Part shown: positions 1 to 8,572 of the stretch, in pieces
Layout of the letters: each line of letters starts with the position of its first letter
How positions within the stretch are numbered: position 1 is the stretch's first letter
NCBI GenBank assembly: GCA_902619485.1
Contig: CACNEF010000003.1
Coordinates: 1 to 64,000 of the forward strand
Direction of reading: 5' to 3'
Origin: an uncultured SAR116 cluster alpha proteobacterium
GTDB lineage: Bacteria; Pseudomonadota; Alphaproteobacteria; Puniceispirillales; Marisalimonadaceae
DNA length: 64,000 nucleotides
The notes under the pieces: generated by a model
What the model saw: the letters and a program-made list of their open reading frames with translations, nothing else
What the model was told of the DNA's origin: nothing
Databases searched by the model: none
Made by a program: the position numbers and the translations under genes

Positions 1-1
1 A

Positions 2-328
2 CAAATCAAAAAGGATAAAATAAAAGATAGGAATAAGCTAATTAATATTAATAAAGAGTTAAATGAGATTGAAACTGTAGTTGAAGAACACAAAAATGAT
101 TTGAAAATCTTACCATTAATAAAAACTCTTAAAAATACTAATTTAAAATTATGGGAAATTGAAGATAAAATTAGGGTAAAAGAAAGTTTAAAAGAGTTTG
201 ATAAGGATTTTATACAATTAGCTAGGTCAGTTTATATAGTAAATGATAAACGAGCGGAAATTAAAAAAGATATTAATTTGAAAACAAACTCAAATTTAAT
301 AGAAGAAAAGTCTTATAAACAATATTAG
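2..328 (+). CDS. DUF6165 family protein, C-terminal part (5' end outside window)
   Basis: The reading frame is open from base 2 to the TAA at 328, giving the last 108 residues of a gene that begins upstream of the window. The visible part is highly charged and helical, with no membrane segment. Its end carries a run that I recognise from memory as DUF6165: LWEIEDKIR, then LARSVY, then NDKRAEIKKDIN and a final EEKSY. The biochemical role of DUF6165 is unknown. The gene is co-oriented with the flagellin that starts 85 bases downstream, but a candidate promoter lies between them, so co-transcription is not required. The family assignment is a recollection of motifs, not a search result. Confidence 0.65.
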   Translation, partial: QIKKDKIKDRNKLININKELNEIETVVEEHKNDLKILPLIKTLKNTNLKLWEIEDKIRVKESLKEFDKDFIQLARSVYIVNDKRAEIKKDINLKTNSNLIEEKSYKQY

Positions 329-346
329 TATAAATTATATTTTTCC

Positions 347-372
347 TAAACATTTTTTCGTTAGGTCGTAAA
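347..372 (+). promoter_or_regulatory. Candidate FliA (sigma-28)-like promoter of flagellin 1
   Basis: TAAACA (347-352), 12 bases, then GTCGTAAA (365-372) resembles the FliA consensus TAAA-N15-GCCGATAA, with spacing one base short and imperfect -10 bases. The same arrangement stands at the same distance before flagellin 3. No sigma-54 site is present here. Inference only. Confidence 0.4.
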
Positions 373-413
373 CAAATGTAACCCTTTGGGGGAAACAAAT
401 TGGAGAAAACCTA

Positions 414-3400
414 ATGACAAGTATAAATACAAATGTTGGAGCTTTAAAAGCTCAAAACAACATGTTAGATCAGTCTTCTAAAATGGAAGATGCGATGACA
501 CGCCTTTCAAGCGGATTAAGAATTAACTCAGCAGCAGATGATGCTGCCGGTTCTGCTATTGCAAGTAAAATGGAAGCTCAAGTGAGAAGCCTTGGTGTTG
601 CAATCAGAAATTCATATGACGCTATATCAATGACGCAAACAGCTGAGGGTGCTCTAGGTGAGATGGAAAATATCTTGCAAAGAGTTCGTGAATTAGCTGT
701 TCAGGCAGGAAATAGTACATTAAGTGCTGTTGATAGAAGTATGATACAGAATGAAGTTGATGCACTTTTAAAAGAAGTCGATGCTATAGCAGGCGATACT
801 AATTTTAATGGTGTTAATTTATTAAGTGGTGCAAACGCAAATGTAAATTTTCAAATTGGTATAGAAGCAGATGACTCATTAGAAGTTAATCTAGAAAAAT
901 CTGATACTCAGGCATTAGGTTTAGCTGGATCAAAAGGTGTTTCTACGCTAACTAGTGAGAGAATTTCAAAAACTAATTATGCTGCAACTGGTGCAAGTAT
1001 TGCAAAAGCAGATGTTAAGATTAATGGTTTTGACGCATTAAGTACTGCGTTTTCAGATAACTTATCAAGTAACTCAAATGCAGCTAAAGCTGTTGCTGAT
1101 GCAATTAACTTACAAACTGGTGTTCACGGAGTAACAGCAGACGCTTTCAATACTCTGCAATCAGTAGCAAAAGGTCCTTTTGCGCAAACTAGTTCTTTTA
1201 CAATCAATAGTAACACAGTTGCTTTAGCTACAAGCTATTCAGGATTAGTTGATAATATAAACGAGGCTGTTTCAGGTATTGTGGCTGTTTTAAATAGCGA
1301 TAATACTATAACTTTATCAAATAAAACTGGCGCTGAGATTGTTATTGCTGAAGGTTCTGGAACAACTGGAGCTGCTGACGTAGGTTTTACAGCTGGTACA
1401 TATACTGGAATGATTTCTCTTGAGAATAATGACGGTAGTAAAGTACGTATTGAAGCAGGAAATAGTACTAATGGATACGCTAAGGGACTTGGTACAATAG
1501 CTGACGTTAATGCACTTGGATTTAACGAATCAAGTGACGGCAATGTTGTAGAGTCAGCTGTAGTTAGTGGAGCTGCCATTGTAGCAGATGAACTTTCTCT
1601 TAATGACGTATTAGTAGGACCATCTGATAATGGAACAGCTTTTTCTATTGCTAAAGCTATCAATGAAAAAACTGCTGAACATGGTGTTACTGCCAATGCT
1701 AAAACACAAGCTGAATTAAGACTTAATACAACATCAATACCTTCTCAAATGAGCATTAACGGTAATAATGTTAATTTAAGTACTGCTGTCGATGTTGCTG
1801 GCGTAGTAAGTGCGATCAATACTGCTAACATTGGTGATATTAGGGCTACTACTAACTCTGATGGTAAACTTGTACTAACAAGTGAATCTGGAGTTGATAT
1901 TAAAGTATCTCATAATACTTCAAGTGACTTTATAGAATCTTATAAAGATATCAATGGCACAGAATCATTCTATGGTTTACAAAAAGGCATAACTGATAAA
2001 GATTATGTTGTAGCAGCTGCAACAATAAATACTACAGCAACTCTTACTGCGGCTGTTCAAGCAAATACTAATTTAAATTCATTTGTAACAATTAATGATA
2101 TAGCTGGTAATGCACAAACAGGTGTAGTATATACAATTGTAGGAACTGACATGGATGGTAACTCTCAAACTGAAAATATTACTGGTCCTGTAGCTTCAAA
2201 AAGTGTTATTGGTACAAAAATATTTAAAACTATTACAAGTGTGACAACAGACGGAACTACTACTGGTAATGTGTCCGTTGGTCTAGCTAAAGCTAGTACA
2301 GACATTGACAGCTTGGTAACTTCTACAGATATTGGTGCTGCAGGTGCTTACGTATTAAATGGTACATTAGCAAACAATACTGATTTAGATGCATTTGTTA
2401 TGATATCTTCTGCAGCTAATGATTCTGGTAACACTTTTACAATTACTGGTACTGACAGATTTGGTAATGTGATTTCTGAAAGTATTGCTGGTGGTAATAT
2501 TGCTCCAGTTCAAACAAGTAAGCGATTTGGAAGTGTAACTGCAATTAGTGCTAATGCTGACATGGGCTCTGTTCAAATTGGAACAACAAGAGAGTTTGCT
2601 GCATTACAAGGTGCTGCAGCAGTTACTACTACAGAGACTTATGCTGCACAGGGCTTATTAACTGCAACTGACATTAATGCTGCCGGTGCATACACACTAA
2701 ACGGAGCTCTTAAGGATTTTACAGATCTTGGGGCAGTTGTTAGTATTGTAAGCACTGGTAATGATAGTTCTGGTACATTTACAGTCACAGGAACTGACAT
2801 GAATGGCCAGACACAAACTGAAACAATTGCAGGAGCTAACGCAGGTACAGCTACAGGTACTAAAATATTTAAAACTGTAGGTGGTGTAAGTGTAGATATT
2901 GATGCTGGTTCTGTCACAATTGGAGCGATTTCAGTATATGACAGTTTTAATGTAAGAGGTAATTTGTCTCTTTCAACAGACAAAAATTCTACCATTAAAA
3001 TTGATACTGTTGCAGCAGATAATGTGACAGCAATGACTGCAGGTTCAGGTGGTGTTGAAGCTTCTCTTCAGAAAATAGGTCTTCAAAAGCAGGGTCAAAG
3101 CTTTGAAGTCACAGGAGCAGGTCTAGACATGCTTACTGAAGCAGGCGCTCTTAAATCATTAGCTGATATTGATGCTGCAATAACTCAAGTTTCTAGTTTT
3201 AGAGCATCTTTTGGTGCTGTTGAAAATAGAATTGATGCAGCTATCAATAACTTAAACACTTTGAAGTTAAATACTGAGGCTTCTCAGGCTAGAATTCAAG
3301 ATGCAGATTTTGCTGCTGAGACTTCTAGAATGACAAAAGCTCAGATTTTGTCGCAGGCAGCTACATCAATGCTTGCACAAGCAAACGCTTCAAAACAAAA

Positions 3401-3425
3401 CCTTTTAGCTCTTCTTCAAGGATAA
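414..3425 (+). CDS. fliC: Giant flagellin (flagellin 1, 1003 aa)
   Basis: Filament subunit exported by the flagellar type III system. The conserved N-terminal D0/D1 region spans residues 1-140 (INTN near the start, TRLSSGLRINSAADDAAG at 29-46). The conserved C-terminal region spans about 915-1003 and ends ANASKQNLLALLQG. Most flagellins have 300-550 residues; the excess here is in the exposed middle. Residues 199-244 and 389-430 look like Flagellin-IN-type motifs (VKING, SLNDV). Residues 533-837 hold three diverged tandem modules, each with a GTDxxGN/GQ core. A GGAG ribosome site precedes the ATG. Its promoter looks FliA-like, unlike flagellin 2. A strong hairpin terminator follows the stop. 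The paralogues downstream are not close copies, so a multi-flagellin filament is likely. Confidence 0.93.
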   Translation: MTSINTNVGALKAQNNMLDQSSKMEDAMTRLSSGLRINSAADDAAGSAIASKMEAQVRSLGVAIRNSYDAISMTQTAEGALGEMENILQRVRELAVQAGNSTLSAVDRSMIQNEVDALLKEVDAIAGDTNFNGVNLLSGANANVNFQIGIEADDSLEVNLEKSDTQALGLAGSKGVSTLTSERISKTNYAATGASIAKADVKINGFDALSTAFSDNLSSNSNAAKAVADAINLQTGVHGVTADAFNTLQSVAKGPFAQTSSFTINSNTVALATSYSGLVDNINEAVSGIVAVLNSDNTITLSNKTGAEIVIAEGSGTTGAADVGFTAGTYTGMISLENNDGSKVRIEAGNSTNGYAKGLGTIADVNALGFNESSDGNVVESAVVSGAAIVADELSLNDVLVGPSDNGTAFSIAKAINEKTAEHGVTANAKTQAELRLNTTSIPSQMSINGNNVNLSTAVDVAGVVSAINTANIGDIRATTNSDGKLVLTSESGVDIKVSHNTSSDFIESYKDINGTESFYGLQKGITDKDYVVAAATINTTATLTAAVQANTNLNSFVTINDIAGNAQTGVVYTIVGTDMDGNSQTENITGPVASKSVIGTKIFKTITSVTTDGTTTGNVSVGLAKASTDIDSLVTSTDIGAAGAYVLNGTLANNTDLDAFVMISSAANDSGNTFTITGTDRFGNVISESIAGGNIAPVQTSKRFGSVTAISANADMGSVQIGTTREFAALQGAAAVTTTETYAAQGLLTATDINAAGAYTLNGALKDFTDLGAVVSIVSTGNDSSGTFTVTGTDMNGQTQTETIAGANAGTATGTKIFKTVGGVSVDIDAGSVTIGAISVYDSFNVRGNLSLSTDKNSTIKIDTVAADNVTAMTAGSGGVEASLQKIGLQKQGQSFEVTGAGLDMLTEAGALKSLADIDAAITQVSSFRASFGAVENRIDAAINNLNTLKLNTEASQARIQDADFAAETSRMTKAQILSQAATSMLAQANASKQNLLALLQG
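2010..2924 (+). repeat. Three diverged tandem modules within flagellin 1
   Basis: Residues 533-623, 636-723 and 748-837 align by eye. Each starts with an alternating hydrophobic strand region (NTNLNSFVTI, NTDLDAFVMI, FTDLGAVVSI). A core follows (IVGTDMDGNSQTENI, ITGTDRFGNVISESI, VTGTDMNGQTQTETI). Each then has a K-x-F segment and ends in a short VxxG/IG strand. The modules are diverged at DNA level, so they are old duplications. Flagellin 2 carries related units. Confidence 0.8.
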
Positions 3426-3442
3426 TTTGGAGAGATAAAGAG

Positions 3443-3472
3443 AAAAAGGCCACCTTGAGGTGGCCTTTTTTT
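3443..3472. terminator. Bidirectional intrinsic terminator between flagellin 1 and the TPR gene
   Basis: A perfect 12-bp stem (AAAAAGGCCACC, 3443-3454) with a TTGA loop pairs with GGTGGCCTTTTT (3459-3470) and runs into further T residues. A-runs and T-runs flank both sides, so it can terminate flagellin 1 on the + strand and the TPR gene arriving on the - strand. It is the only strong G+C-rich terminator I found in the window. Confidence 0.92.
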
Positions 3473-3598
3473 ATTAAATATTAAAAAATAAAAGATCCTT
3501 AAAATTAACTTTTTTACTTTTAAATCTCTATTTTATGAAAAATATCCAGTAAAAATAATGCAACTTTTATTTCATTTTAAAGTTTTATTTTTGTTAAC

Positions 3599-5083
3599 TT
3601 ATGCAGGTAATAAGTCAAATGCGATTACACATCTTTCAACATTTTGTTTTACTGGAATTGTTTTATGAAATAAAGAAGATGGGAATAATATCAAATCTCC
3701 AATTTTTGGTTGATGCATAATTCTTGGATAATCATGACTAAGGACTTTATAATTATATCCATGTTGGCTAAGTTCAATAGCACCTTCAAATTCAGTGGGA
3801 TTTTGAACTACTTTCAAATAAAACACACCACTTACCAATCCATCTGGATGAATATGACTTTCTTGATGGCCTTCTTGCAAAAGTTTTACATACCATCCAT
3901 TTAATTTTAAATTCGTTGGCCAGTTTTTAAACAAGCTGTAACTTGGGTTATAATATTTTTTAAAATATTTCTCTAATTGATTTGTTATAATTTTTTCTAA
4001 TATTTTTAAATTTTTACTACAATCTGAGAATAAATTCCCTGTAGTTTGAAAGCCATTCCGTGTTGTAGTATGAGGTGTTTCCCAAATATTGTCTAAACTT
4101 TCAACCTCATTAGATAAATTTTGTATGTATGTCTGGTAATCTTGAATATAGTTTTCTAAATTATCAACCAAAAATAATTTTTCAGGTTTATGGCAAAAAG
4201 GATATATGTCTTTTATTTTAAATTGATTACACCCAAATGTACTTACAGCAGCTACTCTTACATTGCATTCATTTTTTAATTTTACTTTGTTAATTTCTGT
4301 GACGAAATCATTTATATTTCCATTTTGATATGAACACTCTATTACTTTTGCGACTGATTTTGCATCATTAAATTCTTGAAAACATTTTTTTGCTTTTTCA
4401 TAGTCTTCCAATGAATAATAAAGTTCACCTAGATTTTTTTTTGTATTTGATAAATTTGGGTTTATTTCAAGAGCCAAAAGGTAACATTTAAGAGACATTT
4501 TATAATTTTTAATATCCTTATAAACATTTCCTAAATTGTTAAAAGAATCAAAATGATTTGGTATTAATTCAATGGCTTTATTGTAGTTTTTAATTGCTAA
4601 ATCATATTCTTTTTTTTCATAATGAATATTTCCAATGTTGTAATATGAATCTCCAAGATTTGGTTTAATTTCCAGTGATTTAGAAAAATTTCTAAATGAG
4701 GCATCGTAATCTCGTTTGATAAAATTTGTAATACCCAAATTATAATATGCCTCTGCATAATTAGGGTTAATGTTTATTGCATTCTCAAAACTCTCTATTG
4801 AAGCATTTAGATCTCCATTATTTTTTTGTGCATTTCCTAAATTATTATATATTGTTTCAGCTGTTGGATTTATTGCGATTGCCTCTTTATAAGCATTAAT
4901 TGCATGATCAAACAATTTTAAAAAATTTAAGGAAGCACCCAAAATATTATAAAGATTGACTGATTTGGGATATATTTGAAGAAGTTGATTAGCTTTTTCT
5001 ATAGCTTCTTGGTATTTATTAGAATTACAAAGATTAAATAAGATATTCAATTGATCCATTGATGGTTCATTAGAATTATTCAT
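3599..5083 (-). CDS. TPR protein with C-terminal 2OG-Fe(II) oxygenase-like domain
   Basis: Residues 1 to about 245 are about seven tetratricopeptide repeats (recurring A-x-x-x-Y-N-x-x-I-x-x-x-P-N pattern). The C-terminal part, about 320-494, resembles the putative 2-oxoglutarate/Fe(II) oxygenase fold: an H-x-D pair at H412 and D414 (HIHPDG), a distal H473 (LFHKT) and R484 (ERCVIAF), spaced as iron ligands and the 2-oxoglutarate-binding arginine. It starts 28 bases after the flagellin 2 stop on the same strand, with no terminator between, so the two are probably co-transcribed. That suggests a job on flagellin, such as hydroxylating a side chain, with the repeats holding the substrate. The substrate is inference. 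It could also be a more general modification enzyme. There is no signal peptide, so it acts in the cytoplasm. Confidence 0.8.
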   Translation of the reverse strand: MNNSNEPSMDQLNILFNLCNSNKYQEAIEKANQLLQIYPKSVNLYNILGASLNFLKLFDHAINAYKEAIAINPTAETIYNNLGNAQKNNGDLNASIESFENAININPNYAEAYYNLGITNFIKRDYDASFRNFSKSLEIKPNLGDSYYNIGNIHYEKKEYDLAIKNYNKAIELIPNHFDSFNNLGNVYKDIKNYKMSLKCYLLALEINPNLSNTKKNLGELYYSLEDYEKAKKCFQEFNDAKSVAKVIECSYQNGNINDFVTEINKVKLKNECNVRVAAVSTFGCNQFKIKDIYPFCHKPEKLFLVDNLENYIQDYQTYIQNLSNEVESLDNIWETPHTTTRNGFQTTGNLFSDCSKNLKILEKIITNQLEKYFKKYYNPSYSLFKNWPTNLKLNGWYVKLLQEGHQESHIHPDGLVSGVFYLKVVQNPTEFEGAIELSQHGYNYKVLSHDYPRIMHQPKIGDLILFPSSLFHKTIPVKQNVERCVIAFDLLPA

Positions 5084-5111
5084 TTTAGCCTTCTAAATCT
5101 TACCATTTAAC

Positions 5112-7637
5112 TTATTGTTGTAATAGTTGTAAGACGTTCTGTTGAGCTTTTCCAGCTTGTGCTATCATTGCCATTGCAGATTGTTGTAAAATTTGTGCCT
5201 TAGTCATCCTTGCAGACTCTTTTGCAAAATCAGCATCTTCAATTCTACCTCTTGAAGCTTTTGTGTTTAGGGCTACGTTTGACAAATTATCAATAGCTTT
5301 TTCCATTCTACTCATTAAAGCACCAAGCTTTGCTCTTTCTTTATGAATTCTATCAAGGGACCTATCTAAAACACGTAAAGCATCAACAGAAGATTGTCTT
5401 GTTAATAGGCTTACACCTGATAACTTATCTAATGATGCTGCGCCAGGTGATGCCTCAAATAGGCCTTTTCCATCTTCACCGACTACAGTGAAACTGTTGC
5501 TAGATGACATTTCTAGTTGTCCAGTAACAATTACAGAATCTGCTGGCTTTAATCCAATTTTAATTTCTCCAGTGGTTGCACCTGAATTAACTACAGTATG
5601 AATTGTTTTAAATATACGTCTTCCAGTAACAGTTTTATTAGCTTCTGGTCCAGTAATAACCTCTACTAGAGTATTTCCAGACATGTCTGTACCAGTAACT
5701 GTAAAGGTTTTGCCGCTCTCATCACTTGCAGAACTTGTGATAGTTATAAGGGCACTTTGGTTTACTATGGTATTTAAAACACCTACACTAACACTAGCAT
5801 TACTGTCAGTTTGAGACGGTATTACAGACGTAACTGTACCAAATACGTTAGTTGTTTGTTGGGTTTGGTTCTGTGCAGAAAATGCAGGTACAGTTTCTTG
5901 AAGTTGATTTCCATAAACATCAGTACCTGTCACTAAAAAGGTTCCATCTGTGATTTCAGTTGAAGTTAATGTAACAATAGAATTATGAACTGTTGCTGTG
6001 TTAGTCAAAGCATAAATAGGGTTTTTAGTACCTACTATGATACTAGCATTTGAATCAGTTGCTAGAGGTATTACAGCCGTAACGGTTGCAAATGTATTAG
6101 TTGTTTCTTTGGTTTGGTTCTGTGCAGAAAATGCAGCTATAGTTTCTTCAAGCGCATTTCCAAAAATATCAGTACCAACAACTTTAAAACCTTGATCTGT
6201 GACTTCAGTTGAGGTGATTGTTATAACAGAATTATGTAATGCTGTTGAATCAATTATAGTCAAGCTTTCTGTACCTGTAAATCCTGAATTAATAGCCTGA
6301 GTTGTAACAATTCTATTATTATCATCGGTGTTAATAGCCTGAGATCCAGCTATAGCAGTGGCATTTGTTGCTGCACTACGTGGGCCAGTTGATGTAAAAG
6401 CTCTAGGGTTTGTGGTCCCAAGTCTACCACCAATTGTTTCAACTTGTGTTAGCGTTCCAGTATAAATACCATCATCATCAGTTGTCGTTACATTTGTATC
6501 TCCAAGAGATACTGCGTCACCAGCTACAACTTCATTATTGTCCAAACTAGTGACTAATAAAGTTCTTCTAGAACCTGTCGTTGTTGTATCTCCTGCAAAA
6601 TTTACATCACCTAGTTTAATGTCAAAACCTTCGTTTTGCACTAAAATCATTGATGATTTGTCTGTAGAAAGGGTTGCTGTTACACCTGTAGTAGTTGTGT
6701 AATTATTAATTGAATCTCTTAATTCAGATAATACGGAACTTCCTTCATTGTTATTCAGTGTAACATTTGCAGCTATTGTAACAGCCGTTGTATTTTTACC
6801 TTGTATACTAAATGAAAGACTTGTTTGGCCATTATAAGCTTTATCTAAAGTTTTAGCTTGAATTTTAAGTTGAGTAGAAGCTAAAGCTGAAACTCCTGTT
6901 GAGTCAAAAACCGCATTAACAGAAGTAGCTATGTCTCTTACGTTAGATCCAGCTGCTGCTGTAACAGATGAACTTCCAAGAATACCGTGAATTGTAAATG
7001 ATTCCGCCTGTACCAAATTTGTTTCAGATGTATCTGAAACTGCGTATGCATTTAATGCTAAATTATCATTATCAACAGCGCTATTAGCAATATCAGTAGT
7101 TTCTGTTCCTTGTGATGTTGCTTTATATGCTCCTAAACTATCTAATCTCATTGATGAAATTGATAATTGAGCAAATTCACGCTCATGTGTTCCAATTTGG
7201 AAACGTCTATCAGCAAATGACCCATCTAATACAGCTATTTCATTAAAAGTTGTATCTCTAGTTACACGATCTAATTCAGCCAATAATTGGTCAACTTCAG
7301 CGTCAATATATGCACGTTCTTCACCATTATAAGTGTCTGATGCTGATTGAATAGCTAGTTCTCTAATTCTTTGTATAATTGATGAAGATTCATCTAATGC
7401 ACCTTCAGTAACCTGTGCCATAGAAATAACGTCAGCAGCATTCCTTACTGATTGCTCCAATCCTCTAATCTGTGCGGTCATCCTGTCTGCAATTGCAGCA
7501 CCAGCTGCATCATCACCAGCATGATTAATACGTTTTCCTGATGACAAACGCTCCATCGAAGTTGTCATTTCACGTTCTGTTGCATTTAACTTATTAAGTG
7601 CAAACTGAGCTGCGGAGTTAGTATTTACTGTTGGCAT
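5112..7637 (-). CDS. Large flagellin (flagellin 2, 841 aa)
   Basis: Filament subunit. The N-terminal flagellin region is residues 1-140 (MPTVNTNSAAQFALNKLN, RLSSGKRINHAGDDAAGAAIA). The C-terminal region is about 745-841, with DADFAKESARMTKAQILQQS and ending NVLQLLQQ. The frame extends 11 codons further upstream, but MPTVNTN is the canonical start and a GGAG site sits ahead of that ATG (7637). The middle holds three modules (458-536, 541-619, 626-696) related to those of flagellin 1. A near-perfect sigma-54 promoter lies 34 bases upstream of the start, so this flagellin should follow the sigma-54 cascade, unlike flagellins 1 and 3. The TPR-oxygenase gene follows in the same orientation. Confidence 0.92.
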   Translation of the reverse strand: MPTVNTNSAAQFALNKLNATEREMTTSMERLSSGKRINHAGDDAAGAAIADRMTAQIRGLEQSVRNAADVISMAQVTEGALDESSSIIQRIRELAIQSASDTYNGEERAYIDAEVDQLLAELDRVTRDTTFNEIAVLDGSFADRRFQIGTHEREFAQLSISSMRLDSLGAYKATSQGTETTDIANSAVDNDNLALNAYAVSDTSETNLVQAESFTIHGILGSSSVTAAAGSNVRDIATSVNAVFDSTGVSALASTQLKIQAKTLDKAYNGQTSLSFSIQGKNTTAVTIAANVTLNNNEGSSVLSELRDSINNYTTTTGVTATLSTDKSSMILVQNEGFDIKLGDVNFAGDTTTTGSRRTLLVTSLDNNEVVAGDAVSLGDTNVTTTDDDGIYTGTLTQVETIGGRLGTTNPRAFTSTGPRSAATNATAIAGSQAINTDDNNRIVTTQAINSGFTGTESLTIIDSTALHNSVITITSTEVTDQGFKVVGTDIFGNALEETIAAFSAQNQTKETTNTFATVTAVIPLATDSNASIIVGTKNPIYALTNTATVHNSIVTLTSTEITDGTFLVTGTDVYGNQLQETVPAFSAQNQTQQTTNVFGTVTSVIPSQTDSNASVSVGVLNTIVNQSALITITSSASDESGKTFTVTGTDMSGNTLVEVITGPEANKTVTGRRIFKTIHTVVNSGATTGEIKIGLKPADSVIVTGQLEMSSSNSFTVVGEDGKGLFEASPGAASLDKLSGVSLLTRQSSVDALRVLDRSLDRIHKERAKLGALMSRMEKAIDNLSNVALNTKASRGRIEDADFAKESARMTKAQILQQSAMAMIAQAGKAQQNVLQLLQQ
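5550..6266 (-). repeat. Tandem modules within flagellin 2, two units recently duplicated
   Basis: Units at 6030-6266 and 5781-6017 are offset by exactly 249 bp (83 codons). They keep DNA stretches such as CTGTGCAGAAAATGCAG identical (starting at 5871 and 6120), which points to fairly recent tandem duplication. At protein level both read TSTE.TD, then GTD.(F/Y)GN.L.ET, then AFSAQNQT. The third unit (5550-5762) is diverged and resembles the flagellin 1 modules (VTGTDMSGNTLVEVITGPEA). Confidence 0.85.
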
Positions 7638-7669
7638 TTTAATCTCCAAATTAATTTCGTAGGAAATCA

Positions 7670-7686
7670 CTGCAATTGTTATGCCA
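7670..7686 (-). promoter_or_regulatory. Sigma-54 promoter of flagellin 2
   Basis: On the - strand the site reads TGGCATAACAATTGCAG. GG and GC are separated by exactly ten bases, as the -24/-12 elements require. The expected transcription start is about 12 bases past the GC, leaving a short leader before the ATG at 7637. Confidence 0.85.
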
Positions 7687-7704
7687 AAATTTAACGAATT
7701 TTAC

Positions 7705-8061
7705 TTAAGCTAATTTTTCAAAAGATTTTTTTAATTGTGTAATATTATTAGGAACGGCACTTATCATGTTATATCGCGTAATTATTTCATTGTGGAAATA
7801 TGAAGGAGATAAAGAAGCCCGTGATCTAATAAAACTTTCAGTAAGTGAGCCATTGCTCGCACTTTGATTATTAACATATACATGCCTTATGAAATTAGGA
7901 GGTTCATTATTTAAAGCTCTTTTTGGAACGCCAGTTTCGGTTACAATTCTATTTTTAGTTGGCATACTGTTTGCAGTTAAACTAGAGCTTTCATTCCTTA
8001 GAGGTCTAGAAGCATAAATCTCATTAATAGCATATGGGTTATGTAAATTATTATTAATCAT
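7705..8061 (-). CDS. Hypothetical protein of about 118 aa upstream of flagellin 2
   Basis: Not recognised. The reading frame lies on the - strand between fliS (divergent) and the sigma-54 promoter of flagellin 2. I chose the ATG at 8061 (MINNNLHNPYAIN); an ATG five codons earlier (8076) is equally possible, as neither has a clear ribosome site. The product is polar, with many Asn and Ser residues, no membrane segment, and a possible short C-terminal helix (ITQLKKSFEKLA). No overlapping gene explains the frame, and it fills a gap in a dense flagellar locus, so it is probably real. A small secreted or regulatory flagellar protein would fit the position, but nothing in the sequence proves it. 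Confidence 0.5.
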   Translation of the reverse strand: MINNNLHNPYAINEIYASRPLRNESSSLTANSMPTKNRIVTETGVPKRALNNEPPNFIRHVYVNNQSASNGSLTESFIRSRASLSPSYFHNEIITRYNMISAVPNNITQLKKSFEKLA

Positions 8062-8132
8062 AATGTAGATAAACATAAAAACTATGAAAAATCAAATTTT
8101 TGACAATTATTTTATAGAGTTGAGACTGTATC

Positions 8133-8570
8133 ATGACTAATAGCCAATATATTGATGCATACAAGAAGACACAACAATCATCAAACTCGGTTACATCTTC
8201 TCACGAAATAGTAAGAACTTTGATGAAAGAATTAGTAAACTCAATGCAGAAAATAGTTTTAGATATTCAAGATGAAAGAAAAAGAAAACAAGATCAATTT
8301 TCAGTTGATAAAGATTTTGAAGAAAAATACGCACGTCAAAAATCAAAAAATCTAACTAAATCACTTTCGATCATTTATGGTCTACAAACTAGCTTGGATT
8401 TTGATAAAGCTCTAGAAATTGCCAATAATTTATTTCAATTATATGAGTACTGTCGTCACGAAATTATCAAAGGCTTTAGTCAAAAAATTGATGACGGTAT
8501 TATCAAAGCTATTGATGTAATTAAACAAATTATGGAAGGATGGGAAGAAATACCATCTTTAGAGAAATAA
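8133..8570 (+). CDS. fliS: Flagellin export chaperone FliS
   Basis: Small helical protein of 145 residues, the usual FliS size. FliS binds the disordered C-terminus of flagellin in the cytoplasm, prevents premature polymerisation and hands it to the export gate. Recognisable features are YIDAYKKTQ near the N-terminus, a YGLQTSLDF segment around residues 83-91, LFQLYEYCRHEI around 105-116, and the closing pattern IKQIMEGWEEI. Many Alphaproteobacteria use FlaF/FlbT instead of FliS, so its presence here is informative. The FliT-like gene overlaps its ribosome site with the fliS stop, so the two are translationally close. Flagellin 3 follows. Confidence 0.82.
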   Translation: MTNSQYIDAYKKTQQSSNSVTSSHEIVRTLMKELVNSMQKIVLDIQDERKRKQDQFSVDKDFEEKYARQKSKNLTKSLSIIYGLQTSLDFDKALEIANNLFQLYEYCRHEIIKGFSQKIDDGIIKAIDVIKQIMEGWEEIPSLEK

Positions 8571-8572
8571 AG

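Noticed and set aside
2010-2924. Prophage remnant at the flagellin locus
   Set aside because: The phage-like modules are in frame inside an intact flagellin; no phage genes, integrase or attachment repeats are nearby.
1235-2995. Long reverse-strand reading frames inside flagellin 1
   Set aside because: They are antisense to a clear flagellin whose repetitive Ala/Ser/Thr codons leave few stops on the other strand; no ribosome sites or family features.
7638-7670. Flagellin 2 extended by 11 residues upstream
   Set aside because: The extension contains the ribosome site for the canonical MPTVNTN start and reaches the sigma-54 -12 element.
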